From: an uncultured Coriobacteriaceae bacterium
GTDB lineage: Bacteria; Actinomycetota; Coriobacteriia; Coriobacteriales; Atopobiaceae
Reading direction: 5' to 3'
Length of the DNA stretch: 38,218 nt
NCBI GenBank assembly: GCA_902766445.1
Contig: CACXDP010000088.1
Coordinates: 1 to 38,218 of the forward strand
A program made the position numbers and the translations under genes. Shown in pieces: positions 8,501 to 16,055 of the stretch (its first letter is position 1; each line of letters starts with the position of its first letter). The notes below the pieces were generated by a model. The model was not told the DNA's origin and searched no databases. It worked only from the letters and a program-made list of their open reading frames with translations.

Positions 8501-8647
8501 AAAACGATACCCATCATCGCGCTCACCGCAAATGCCTTCGACGAAGACGTGCAGAGAAGTCTGCAAGCTGGTCTCGATGCGCATCTTAGCAAGCCCGTGC
8601 AACCCGATATCCTCTTTGAGACCTTGGAGAGTCTGATAATGGACTGA
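5555..8647 (+). CDS. Membrane-bound hybrid histidine kinase with Cache-like sensor and two receivers
   Basis: 1030 residues. A membrane segment at about 12-32 and another at about 301-322 flank a ~265-residue extracytoplasmic region with strand patterns like a double-Cache sensor (for example FVDENGLIYTALG and VSIAFEGHTL). After a coiled coil (about 325-365) comes a PAS-like region, then HisKA with SNMSHEIRTP (His529), HATPase (GNAVKFTPEGG, DTGIGM, GSSGLGL), receiver 1 (Asp821 in LVDWQMPDMDG) and receiver 2 (Asp959 in MDMRMPEMDG). The two kinases share architecture from HisKA onward and probably arose by duplication. The 119-base gap before it holds a TATACT (-10-like, 5514-5519) and the ribosome site GAAGGGGAGG just before the ATG, so it may have its own promoter. 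No HPt or DNA-binding output domain is encoded nearby. Confidence 0.9.
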   Translation: MRGKSAGRSSTTIVAIVGGIIVVALFLLGTIWSGRRAADDTNEAVHSVSLLYLDELAGRREQVVASNLQNKIDVIQVAIELMTSEDLSDLKHLQAYQIRMKRLYNLDRFAFVDENGLIYTALGPQTNIDDYQFDHVTLTEPEISILNLRSTEKKVIIAVPVSIAFEGHTLNVCFMEIDMKEMLSGVSMESSEGDATFCNIYTTDGIALSDTVLGGLADEDNLIEAMEHAQFEGDYSYDRFIHEFSSLKRGVVTFTYDGIQETLSYVPIEGTDWLLTYLIRESVISEQIGSVTNGIIARNLVQTALTVAAIVVLFAFIVLQTRQSARLLLEKETAEAENRARNQELEQRLLLQEQLLEERRSSEEQDKLISALSSDYWSVYYIDLDADDGVCYQSHADLEHGLAEGEHFSYHDAVTAYANAYVCEAYRKDFLDFVDPESVRKGLSDSRVISYRYMVSRHGRETYEMARIAGVRHPEDRDDHLVHSVGACFTDVDAETRAQLAQNHALADALEAAERANQAKTAFLSNMSHEIRTPMNAIIGLDNIALNDPETPEVTRGYLEKIGDSAEHLLSLINDILDMSRIESGRMMLKNEEFSFSRLLESINTMFSGQCQDKGLSYQCHINGEVDGAYIGDEMKLRQVLINILGNAVKFTPEGGEVELELERTARFDGKSTLRFAIRDTGIGMSTDFLPHIFDTFAQEDSSSTNKYGSSGLGLAITKNIVELMNGNIHVTSVKGEGTTFIVTVTLTDSQKGSLLDDVEIDPHQMSVLVVDDDPVACEHARLVLQSAGIESEIAESGYLAVEKVRLRHARREPYNLILVDWQMPDMDGVETTRQIRAIVGDESAIIILTAYKWDDVLEEAMHAGVDCFIPKPLFAATVLEEFRSALIRKGTLDMAQAHKVELEGRHVLLAEDVEVNAEIMEMVLEMRGIKADIAENGRIAVEKFAEASEGHYDAILMDMRMPEMDGLEAARTIRAMDRADAKTIPIIALTANAFDEDVQRSLQAGLDAHLSKPVQPDILFETLESLIMD

Positions 8648-8737
8648 GATATGAGAGACCCTGCGTGTTCGCGCATCTGCTAGGATGGTGTGCGATTTCG
8701 CCCAATGCAGCTCATATGGACCTTGGGGGTAAGGCGC

Positions 8738-11700
8738 ATGATTGACACAGGCATGGTTTTGCACTATCTCTCGAACGCCGCGCGCTTCGGCGGGAGGGAT
8801 GACGTGCCCTTCGACGAAGAAGATCAGCTCTGGGAGCTCGGGGACGAGGCGCTCGTCACGGGTCAGCTCGATGTAGACGTCACTCGTGAGGTTCTCGAAG
8901 CCTATGCAAGCTTGTGTCCCGATGTACCATACGGTGAGCGACCGGTGCCTATCGTCGTGTGCCTACGTTGGTTTGTTCCCGAGGATGAAGCGCCTCGCAT
9001 GCCTTTGTTGCTCATGCCAGGGACATTGGACGTGGGAGGGTCCCTCAGACCGGATGTACATGCCAGCGCTTGGATACCGTGGCGCCGCTTTGCCGCGGAT
9101 GGGACGAAGGCGGACGTTCCCACTGTCTGCGCTCTTGATGCATTTCGTGCGCATCAGGAAGGCATGTCGGACTTACCCGATGACGGGAGTTGGCGCTTTG
9201 CCGTTGAGCGTGCGTCAGCAACGTTCGATGCCGTATGCGGTATCGAGTCGGACGCAAATGCGAATGGGATCGTGCGGAGTGCCCCTATCCTCATGCGCAT
9301 CTGGGAGTCTCCTGATGCGCTTGCGAGTGCTTCGTCCCTGCTCGATGTATGGGCTAGGGAATGCGACTCAGATGGACCGGGTTGCCTCACCGGACCAGTG
9401 CGCAAACTACTTGGTATGCCCACGACTGACGAGGAGGGTGAGCGGGGGAATGACCTGCCCCAGGACGAGCTTCTAGAGCCAAAGCTTCTTTGTGGGATTC
9501 CTGACCATATGCCGACACTAGGGCAGGGCGACAAATCGGCCCTCATCGCCTTCACACGTCAGCACGACGGCGACCTCATCGCCATGCGCGCGCCAAAGGG
9601 CACGAACTCACTGGCGGTATCGCTTGCAGCCATGGCAAACCATCTGACCGAACGCGCCCTTAGAGGAGATGCTGCGCCTGTCATGCTCTGCGTTGCGGCC
9701 GACACGACCCTCGAGGGAATGGAGTCTCTGCTCTCGTCTCGTCCCGCTGCAGGCCAGACCGCACTCCGCTCGCGTTGGCTACCGCGCATTGCCGCGGCAA
9801 GCGATGGGTCGGAGGCTCGGCGAATCCTCGGGCCACTTCCTACGATTTGTACGACACAGCTCGCCGTCGAATCTGCCAGACCGGAATCGGGCTCTCTGGT
9901 GAGTCGCTTAGGACACCCTCTCATGGGTGATGTCATCACCTATGCAGAGTCCTGGTATGTGCCGCAGGCTTGTACCTATTTTCTAGACTGTGCGTCTGGG
10001 TTCCTCGGGCAAAGAATCCGCGATGTGGGGGATGCTGCCGAGATGCTATCTGAGCGTCTTCGTCGCATTGACCAGGACCGCTGCGAGCTAATCGACGCCT
10101 ATGCGAACGTGTGTCGTGCTGCCGAGTTACTCAAGGAGCGTGATGCCTTGCTACGCAAGATCGGCTCCCTGCGGGAGGATCACAAGCACACCCGCGATAT
10201 CCTCCGCAAGTGGGAGCGGCTTGCCCAGGAGAACCCGCAACCCACGAGGCGTGCCGCCATGGGATGGCTCGACGCAGACCAGCTCGACATCATATCCGCG
10301 AATGCGCTTCCGGAAGAGACTCTAGCTCAAGGCTGCAAGCTCCTGAGTGAGGTGTGTACGGCGTATCGCAAGGAACTTCGACGTATAGAAGAGGCCATAG
10401 ACCTGCTGCGTCAGACGACGACGGACCTCAGCCGTCGCGCCCGTGCCTCAGTCGATGATGGACAGCGCTGTGCTAGCACGGTCGCGCGTCTCCATGCGCT
10501 GTGCGGACTCACGATGGCTCAGTCGCAACGTCTCTCAGCAACCATAGACGGGCGTGACGTATCGATGCGCCGCCTCGACGAAATTTTGGACCAGACGGTG
10601 AGGCCGGCTGAGTTTTGGCTCGCTGTGCATGCGTACGAAGCCCGCTGGCTTTTGCTTGGACAGCGTGGCGACGTCGCGCGCAACGTACTCTGCGGGGGCG
10701 GCGTCGTTTCATGGAGGGCAGTGGCAAACCTCTGTCCCGTACGGCTCGTGTCACAGAACCTCGCCGCTGCTGCGATGCATGACCTCGTAGGAACGCGAGG
10801 CGCATCGGCAGCACCCCCGGCTGACCTTGTCGTCGCCCTTGACGCAGACTTGCTAGACGTGGCTAGCGGAGTCGCCGTGCTCAGCGGTACGAATCGGGCA
10901 ATGGTGATGGGCACTGGCTCGAGCCTTGGACCCCAGCAGCCGCAGGGACGAACCTCTGACGAGGTCTATGCGGCGAAGGTACTTGGTGACGCATGGCCAC
11001 AGATGGTGGAGGCTGGGCTTTCGGCGTCGGGACGCTCCTCCCTGATGCGTGCTCTCATCACCAGCGACGGCGTTACCCGTACAAGCCTCTACGAGGGTAT
11101 TGGAGCCTACGGGGAGCTGGCAGATCTGCGCAGCGACCTGTGCCCGGATGAGCCGCTGCGCACGGCTCGCATCCCCTCAAACAGCGCAGACGATCCCTCG
11201 TACCCACTGCTTGGAATCGTCCCCGCCCTCTCGCACGTGCTCGTGCCCGATTCGTCCTGGCAGCAAGTCGGTGCGAGTCGTACAAATCGTGCAGAGGCAT
11301 TGGCATTGGTTCGTTGGCTCAGCAAGCACGGAAGACAGCTACATGAGCGGTATGAGGCATACGATGGTGTGCCCATCGCGGTTGTGAGCGCCTACCGCGC
11401 GCAGACACGTCTGCTGTCGAAGACGCTCGCTGACATCAAGGAGCTTCCCCAGGATGCCATCGAGATAGTGGCGCTGAGTGACGTGGGCATGCGCCGCTGG
11501 CCTGTCGTCCTGGCGAGCGCCACCTGTGGTCCCGCGGCATATGCGGGGGACTGCGCTTGCGATGCATCAAGCATCATGGCGTCTCTCACGGCATGCGCGC
11601 TTGATGCAATCGTGCTCTTTTGGGGAGGAGCTTGGACAAAAAGTGATGACCCCGCGGCGCTCACATACCTGCGAAGGGCTACCATGGTAGGCAGGCTCTA

Positions 11701-12088
11701 CTCAGTGATTCGCTCGGGCGGGCTGCGGAAGAGGCCCAATCCGCTCACGAATCCGAAGCATATGGACGACGAGACTCGCCGCAGGCTCGAGGTAGACCTG
11801 AGAGCAAAACCACTCTCGCTTACGGCGCTTCTTCGGAAGCTGGTAGCACGAGGGGACCTGCCCCTGCAACCATCCACATCGGCGGTAAACTTGGCCTTGG
11901 AGCAGGTCGGACTAATCGAGCGCGTCTCTGACCAGGGGGTGCACAAGGGCTGGCGCCCAACGCCGGCAGGACGTGAGGTGGGGATACTTGGCACCACTGA
12001 CAGGACGGGAACGCCGTTCTGCACGTATGCTCCACCCTCGGAGGCGGTTGTGGCGAGCACGTCGCTTGCCCTGCTTGCCGACGAATAG
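8738..12088 (+). CDS. Large protein resembling a catalytically degenerate SF1 (UPF1/DNA2-like) helicase
   Basis: About 1116 residues. The layout follows SF1 helicases, but the signature residues are changed. The Walker A position (from about residue 285) reads APKGTNSL where GPPGTGKT is usual, followed by a motif Ia-like strand (PVMLCVAADTT). A long helical, probably coiled-coil insertion lies at about 425-600. The Walker B position (around 702) reads VVALDADLL instead of a DEA/DEx box, and motif III (about 725) reads GTGSSLGPQQP instead of GDxxQLPP. Later segments match motifs IV-VI in shape (AVVSAYRAQTRLL, then VVLASAT) but lack the QG-E and TRA-R residues. The last ~95 residues look like a winged helix ending GWRPTPAGREVG. 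I infer loss of ATPase activity. Start ATG 8738 follows GGGGGTAAGG; an upstream GTG (8690) is also in frame. Confidence 0.65.
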   Translation: MIDTGMVLHYLSNAARFGGRDDVPFDEEDQLWELGDEALVTGQLDVDVTREVLEAYASLCPDVPYGERPVPIVVCLRWFVPEDEAPRMPLLLMPGTLDVGGSLRPDVHASAWIPWRRFAADGTKADVPTVCALDAFRAHQEGMSDLPDDGSWRFAVERASATFDAVCGIESDANANGIVRSAPILMRIWESPDALASASSLLDVWARECDSDGPGCLTGPVRKLLGMPTTDEEGERGNDLPQDELLEPKLLCGIPDHMPTLGQGDKSALIAFTRQHDGDLIAMRAPKGTNSLAVSLAAMANHLTERALRGDAAPVMLCVAADTTLEGMESLLSSRPAAGQTALRSRWLPRIAAASDGSEARRILGPLPTICTTQLAVESARPESGSLVSRLGHPLMGDVITYAESWYVPQACTYFLDCASGFLGQRIRDVGDAAEMLSERLRRIDQDRCELIDAYANVCRAAELLKERDALLRKIGSLREDHKHTRDILRKWERLAQENPQPTRRAAMGWLDADQLDIISANALPEETLAQGCKLLSEVCTAYRKELRRIEEAIDLLRQTTTDLSRRARASVDDGQRCASTVARLHALCGLTMAQSQRLSATIDGRDVSMRRLDEILDQTVRPAEFWLAVHAYEARWLLLGQRGDVARNVLCGGGVVSWRAVANLCPVRLVSQNLAAAAMHDLVGTRGASAAPPADLVVALDADLLDVASGVAVLSGTNRAMVMGTGSSLGPQQPQGRTSDEVYAAKVLGDAWPQMVEAGLSASGRSSLMRALITSDGVTRTSLYEGIGAYGELADLRSDLCPDEPLRTARIPSNSADDPSYPLLGIVPALSHVLVPDSSWQQVGASRTNRAEALALVRWLSKHGRQLHERYEAYDGVPIAVVSAYRAQTRLLSKTLADIKELPQDAIEIVALSDVGMRRWPVVLASATCGPAAYAGDCACDASSIMASLTACALDAIVLFWGGAWTKSDDPAALTYLRRATMVGRLYSVIRSGGLRKRPNPLTNPKHMDDETRRRLEVDLRAKPLSLTALLRKLVARGDLPLQPSTSAVNLALEQVGLIERVSDQGVHKGWRPTPAGREVGILGTTDRTGTPFCTYAPPSEAVVASTSLALLADE

Positions 12089-12117
12089 CACCCTGCAATC
12101 CGGTATTATTTGGCGGC

Positions 12118-12957
12118 ATGAGTGAAAGAATCACAATTGTGCTGCCAATGGTCCACGAGCGCGCGTGTTGCGCTAGAATGATTGACTTGCAAGGCGTCAT
12201 CGAAAGGCTATCCACGCACGTGAGCGAACGCACAGAAAGAGCAAAGTCCACAATCAAGGGGGTTGTAGCTCCCGATGCGGCAGCACTCCAGGAGAGCGGT
12301 ACCGCATCAGCTCCGTTGGGAACGTCAGAGAATCCTTCCCATGCGGTGCTTACGGTAGCGAACGTCGTCACGTTCTGTAGGTTCCTCTTTACGCTGGCGT
12401 TCCTCGTCCTCTTTGTGGGGCAGGATTCCTCCATGAGGTCCCTAGCGCTCACGCTCTATGCAGTGGCAGCCTGCACGGATTTCCTGGACGGCCAGATAGC
12501 GCGGCGGACCCAGACGGTGAGCTGGCTTGGTAAGGTCATGGATCCCATCATGGATCGCGTGCTGCTATTCACAGGCGTGATTGGCCTCATGGTTACGGGT
12601 GAGCTCCCGGTATGGGTCACCGTGTTTGTCGTGGGCCGCGACATCATCCTGGCGGCGGGTGCCATGTGGCTACGCATGTACCAGACGCGCCCTCTCGACG
12701 TCACGTACGTGGGCAAGGCTGCAACGGCATTGCTCATGAGCGGATTCGTGGATCTCTTGATTGGTGCTCCGCAGGTGGAGGGCTTCGGGTTGACGGATGT
12801 GGCGTGGCTGCCTGGTTTTAATGGCGAGAGCTGTGCCGTGGGGATATTTGCCGTCTACGCAGGAGTTGCCTGCTCGGCGATTGCCGCCGTGCTCTATTAC
12901 TACAGGGGTCTGCGCATCAGACGCCGGGTTCTTGACAGCAAGTCGGAAGGTGAGTGA
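12118..12957 (+). CDS. pgsA: CDP-alcohol phosphatidyltransferase (phosphatidylglycerophosphate synthase)
   Basis: 279 residues. It carries the full CDP-alcohol phosphotransferase motif D-x2-DG-x2-AR-x8-G-x3-D-x3-D (DFLDGQIARR...GKVMDPIMD) at about residues 119-144, plus several hydrophobic segments, as in integral membrane enzymes that join CDP-diacylglycerol to glycerol-3-phosphate in phosphatidylglycerol synthesis. Other alcohol acceptors cannot be excluded by motif alone. The start is uncertain: about 80 residues precede the first membrane segment, more than usual. The ATG at 12118 has no clear ribosome site but lies nine bases after TATTAT (12104-12109), which would suit a leaderless mRNA. 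Later starts (ATG 12178 or a GTG near 12220) are possible. The carboxypeptidase gene follows three bases after the stop codon. Confidence 0.85.
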   Translation: MSERITIVLPMVHERACCARMIDLQGVIERLSTHVSERTERAKSTIKGVVAPDAAALQESGTASAPLGTSENPSHAVLTVANVVTFCRFLFTLAFLVLFVGQDSSMRSLALTLYAVAACTDFLDGQIARRTQTVSWLGKVMDPIMDRVLLFTGVIGLMVTGELPVWVTVFVVGRDIILAAGAMWLRMYQTRPLDVTYVGKAATALLMSGFVDLLIGAPQVEGFGLTDVAWLPGFNGESCAVGIFAVYAGVACSAIAAVLYYYRGLRIRRRVLDSKSEGE

Positions 12958-12960
12958 CAT

Positions 12961-14328
12961 ATGATTGGTTCACGTCTCGCCAGAGGGGCGACGCGCGCCG
13001 TACTTGGACTGATACTCGCGGGTACTTGTACCCAAGCAGGTGTATTGCAGGCTATGGCCGAGGAATACGACCCCGGCATGGAAGTCTACGACGTTGTTAT
13101 CGACGATGGCGGAATTGCGGAGCCCCAGGTCGATCCCGGGGTCGTCAACCCGACAGCGACTGACGGCCAAGCCGTGCAACCGGCAGGGGAGCAAGTGTAC
13201 GATCCCGAGGCCGAGGCTGCCAGGATGGCCGCTCTTGCCGCTGCGCCAGCACCTCCGCTTGCCGAGGCGCAGGGTGCTGCCATCGTCGACGGAGGGGGCA
13301 ACATCCTCTGGCAAAAGAACGGCGACCAGCGGATGTCACCAGCATCCACCACCAAAGTCATGACGGCCGTGGTGGCGCTCGACGCGCTCAAGAACGGCAT
13401 ATCGCTTGATGACGAAGTAACGCTTGTCGCGCCAGACCTCGGCCCTGAGGCCCAGATGGCAGACTTTGCCAACGGCGAGAAGGCGGTCTTGAGGGACATG
13501 CTGCGCGTAATGCTTGTGTATTCTGCAAACGACGCCGCCTACAATGTCGCACGGTATGTGGCCGGTTCCATACCCGCCTTTGCCGACCTCATGAACGCCA
13601 AGGCAGCCGAGATAGGCATGACGAACTCTCACTTCATGAACCCGCATGGCATTGACGAGGACGGACACTATGTCTGTGCGAATGACCTTGCGCGTCTCAG
13701 CTGCTATGCCATGGAAAATTACCCCTTCATCGCTCAGACAGTGGGTCTTCATAGTGTGGAGATCCCCTTGCATGGCGAGAAGGCGGTATTTCAGTCCACG
13801 GACGTTCTTCTGGGCACCTATCGCGGGATTCGCGGGGTAAAGACGGGCTATGCGGAAGCGTTCACCTTCACGGGAGCTTCGGGTAGGGGAAGCTTGCAGG
13901 TCTATACGGCCGTACTTGGTTGTTCGACCGCAGAGGGACGCTTTAACGACACTGCGACGCTTATGGACTGGGCATATGCGCACTTTGGCGAAAGGCAGAT
14001 CTCGGAGGATGCCTGGGCGGTTCGCGTGCATCCGTATGCGCTCGACTTGGGCTATGACGTGGTGATATCGTCGGCCAATGACGCGAGGGGTACAGTATGG
14101 CCTGATGGAGGTCCTGCCTCCTATGAGAGCGTGCTTACGCGTCCGGGCCGGCTGCTTGCTACGGAAACGCCCTATGGGTGGTCATCTTGGAATCAGGGTG
14201 GGCGCACGATGGGGCAGGCTGTTTATGCGACGCGTAGCATGCCCGTACGCGTATCGGCATGGCCAGTGTTTACACTGCCGCTCTTTACAGACGCCACCAT
14301 GCTGGGAAGGTCGGCGACTAATGCCTAG
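12961..14328 (+). CDS. dacA: Secreted D-alanyl-D-alanine carboxypeptidase (PBP5/DacA family)
   Basis: 455 residues. A signal peptide (about 1-32, ending near LQAMAEE) leads into a low-complexity Pro/Ala/Glu linker, then a serine peptidase S11 domain. All three penicillin-binding motifs are present: STTK with nucleophile Ser129 and Lys132, SAN at 188-190, and KTG at 294-296. The enzyme removes the terminal D-Ala from peptidoglycan pentapeptides outside the membrane. The C-terminal ~100 residues probably form the beta-rich PBP5-type second domain; no obvious C-terminal membrane anchor is seen. It begins just after pgsA and its stop overlaps the next gene's start, so it lies inside an operon. 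A GGAAGG ribosome site precedes the ATG by about ten bases. Confidence 0.88.
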   Translation: MIGSRLARGATRAVLGLILAGTCTQAGVLQAMAEEYDPGMEVYDVVIDDGGIAEPQVDPGVVNPTATDGQAVQPAGEQVYDPEAEAARMAALAAAPAPPLAEAQGAAIVDGGGNILWQKNGDQRMSPASTTKVMTAVVALDALKNGISLDDEVTLVAPDLGPEAQMADFANGEKAVLRDMLRVMLVYSANDAAYNVARYVAGSIPAFADLMNAKAAEIGMTNSHFMNPHGIDEDGHYVCANDLARLSCYAMENYPFIAQTVGLHSVEIPLHGEKAVFQSTDVLLGTYRGIRGVKTGYAEAFTFTGASGRGSLQVYTAVLGCSTAEGRFNDTATLMDWAYAHFGERQISEDAWAVRVHPYALDLGYDVVISSANDARGTVWPDGGPASYESVLTRPGRLLATETPYGWSSWNQGGRTMGQAVYATRSMPVRVSAWPVFTLPLFTDATMLGRSATNA

Positions 14329-15208
14329 AGATGGCGCCAAGCGAGGCGCACAGTCGGCGCTCTACGGCGAACATATGCTGCTCGGTGCTCGTTTCGGCGA
14401 GGGACGTTCGGTTCTGCGCTATCACGGCGAGCCGCAGGGGGCTGACCTCGTAGCCACGCTCGAGCAAGGTTGTGTGCTGGGCGACGTGAGCGATGCGCAG
14501 GTCTTGGTCCTCTGGGGTGATCCTGTTGTGAGCTTCGCCGAGGCCGCTTTTGCGGGCAAACGCCTTGCGGTTGGCGAATGTGCATTCGAGGCGGTGCTTA
14601 CGGGTGATGGCGCGGTGGCCTCTGTGCCCTTGCTTGCTCGCACGGGTGACCGAGAATACGTATGCGCTGACCTCTGGGAACGCTCGGAGGTTCTGGCTGC
14701 ATGGCTCTCGTTTTTGGGGTCGGTGGATCAAGGTGGCGAGAGACCGTTTGCCGGACTTGGTAGCGAAGATGCGAGCGGAGCACATGTGGCGCTGCTCCTC
14801 TGGGGAAGAGAAGCCATCGAGGTCCTAGCCGATTATGTAACCAGTGCCAAGGACTTGCCAGCAAATGGCTGCATATCGTCATGTGCACTCGACCGCATAC
14901 CCTGCATAGTCGCCCGACGAGACCTTGGAGACTATCCTGCCTACGTCGTGCTCGTCCCGCCCGTACATGCCGTTACGCTATGGAGGAGCATCCTGTCCTT
15001 CGGACAGGTGACGCCAGTCGGCCGCAAGGCGTTGAGGATTCTTGGACGGGAGGCACTTCCATGGACTGCGTCCCTCGTGGCTGGCGACTCGTTGCGAATG
15101 GATGCATCGACGCTTGAGGCGGCAGGTCTTGTGCGTGCGGATGAAACGTTCGTCGGTGCGCGTGGGATTCGAGTACATGACAGTGGGGGAGAGCGAGGCG
15201 CTTCATGA
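14321..15208 (+). CDS. GcvT/YgfZ-like folate-binding-fold protein, shortened
   Basis: 295 residues. The N-terminal two thirds follow the aminomethyltransferase (GcvT) layout: an opening LYGEHMLLGARF, then GCVLGDVSDAQVLVLWGDP, a strand rich segment, and a late DETFVGARGI like the GcvT 'FIGR' region. The usual C-terminal barrel of GcvT (about 370 residues) seems missing, and the YgfZ signature KGCYxGQE is not found, so catalysis of glycine cleavage is doubtful. ATG at 14321 overlaps the dacA stop (ATGCCTAG), suggesting coupled translation; a longer in-frame opening back to 14078 lies inside dacA and is not used here. Its end overlaps ridA by ATGA. Family assignment is from overall pattern and is moderate; it might act in one-carbon metabolism or iron-sulfur maintenance. 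Confidence 0.6.
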   Translation: MPRDGAKRGAQSALYGEHMLLGARFGEGRSVLRYHGEPQGADLVATLEQGCVLGDVSDAQVLVLWGDPVVSFAEAAFAGKRLAVGECAFEAVLTGDGAVASVPLLARTGDREYVCADLWERSEVLAAWLSFLGSVDQGGERPFAGLGSEDASGAHVALLLWGREAIEVLADYVTSAKDLPANGCISSCALDRIPCIVARRDLGDYPAYVVLVPPVHAVTLWRSILSFGQVTPVGRKALRILGREALPWTASLVAGDSLRMDASTLEAAGLVRADETFVGARGIRVHDSGGERGAS

Positions 15209-15585
15209 AGTATGCCATCAACGGTCTGGGCGTTCCCGAGGCCATAGGTCCGTATTCGCAGGGTACAACCGCTGGCAGACTCGTCTTTGCCTCGGGACAG
15301 CTTGCATGGGATCCCGACGATCCTTCAAGGCTCATAGGCACTACCGTGGCTGAGCAGACGGAGCGTACGATTGACGTGATCGAGATCATTCTCGAGCAGG
15401 TTGACTGCACCTTGTCGGACGTCGCTCAGACCACCGTCTACCTCACCAATATCGACGACGTTGAGGAGATGAATGAAGTCTACGCAAGGCGGTTCCTCCA
15501 GCCAGCCCCCGCACGTTCGGTCGTGGCAGTATCTGCCCTTCCCATGGGGGCTCTCGTGGAGATGGACTGCGTTGCGTGTAGATAG
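15205..15585 (+). CDS. ridA: RidA family enamine/imine deaminase
   Basis: 126 residues, full family length. The start fits: EAIGPYSQGTTAGRLVFASGQL, with the middle TVYLTNIDDVEEMNEVY and the end PARSVVAVSALPMGALVEMDCVA. The conserved arginine (in PARS) and the late glutamate (in VEMD) expected for RidA deaminase activity are present. RidA hydrolyses reactive enamines and imines such as those made by threonine dehydratase and other PLP enzymes. It starts inside the stop of the GcvT-like gene (ATGA), so translation is probably coupled. Confidence 0.93.
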   Translation: MKYAINGLGVPEAIGPYSQGTTAGRLVFASGQLAWDPDDPSRLIGTTVAEQTERTIDVIEIILEQVDCTLSDVAQTTVYLTNIDDVEEMNEVYARRFLQPAPARSVVAVSALPMGALVEMDCVACR

Positions 15586-15629
15586 GAGTATTATGGTATG
15601 GTTCTGTCGGACAGAGGGGAGATGAACGT

Positions 15630-16052
15630 ATGCAACCCACGAAGTCAGGAATGGGTGCCACAGAGGTCTTCCGCATGCCTTCTGCGGACGCGACGATACC
15701 CGATCTCATGGGTGGGTCGATTCAGGCGAAGCCATCCATCACCATCGTGAAGGGACCGATGGCGGGGGAAAGCTTTGACCTTGACGACAACACCATCACA
15801 TTGGGTCGCGATCCAAAGAACAGCGTCTTTCTCAACGACATGACGGTCTCTCGACATCACGCGCGTATCGACCTCTCGGGCATTTCCTCTGGGTTTGCCA
15901 CTGTCGAGGACTTGGGGTCGCTCAACGGCACATGGGTCGACGGTGCTATCGTCAATCGTGCGGTGCTCAAGGATGGGTCTACGATTCAGATTGGGACGTT
16001 CCGCATGGTGTTTCACACCAATCGGCGCTCTAAGCGCGTGAAGACGGGGTAG
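15630..16052 (+). CDS. garA: FHA-domain signalling protein, GarA/OdhI-like
   Basis: 140 residues. The FHA domain spans about 36-132 and shows GRDP, VSRHHA, and DLGSLNGTWV, the phosphothreonine-binding core. The short N-terminal tail holds ATEVF with Thr11, matching the ETTSVF phosphorylation motif of mycobacterial GarA and corynebacterial OdhI, though with one Thr instead of two. In those proteins a Ser/Thr kinase phosphorylates the tail, which then folds onto its own FHA domain and stops inhibition of 2-oxoglutarate dehydrogenase. The next gene is a MerR regulator, as in garA-Rv1828 and odhI loci. Whether a PknG/PknB-like kinase or the same targets exist here is unknown. GAGGGGAG precedes the ATG by eight bases. 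Confidence 0.85.
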   Translation: MQPTKSGMGATEVFRMPSADATIPDLMGGSIQAKPSITIVKGPMAGESFDLDDNTITLGRDPKNSVFLNDMTVSRHHARIDLSGISSGFATVEDLGSLNGTWVDGAIVNRAVLKDGSTIQIGTFRMVFHTNRRSKRVKTG

Positions 16053-16055
16053 GTC

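Noticed and set aside
8738-12088. Active anti-phage helicase
   Set aside because: ATPase motifs are absent, and no nuclease or other defence gene lies next to it.
14078-14320. Longer N-terminus for the GcvT-like protein
   Set aside because: It lies inside dacA in another frame, and its residues look like shadow coding.
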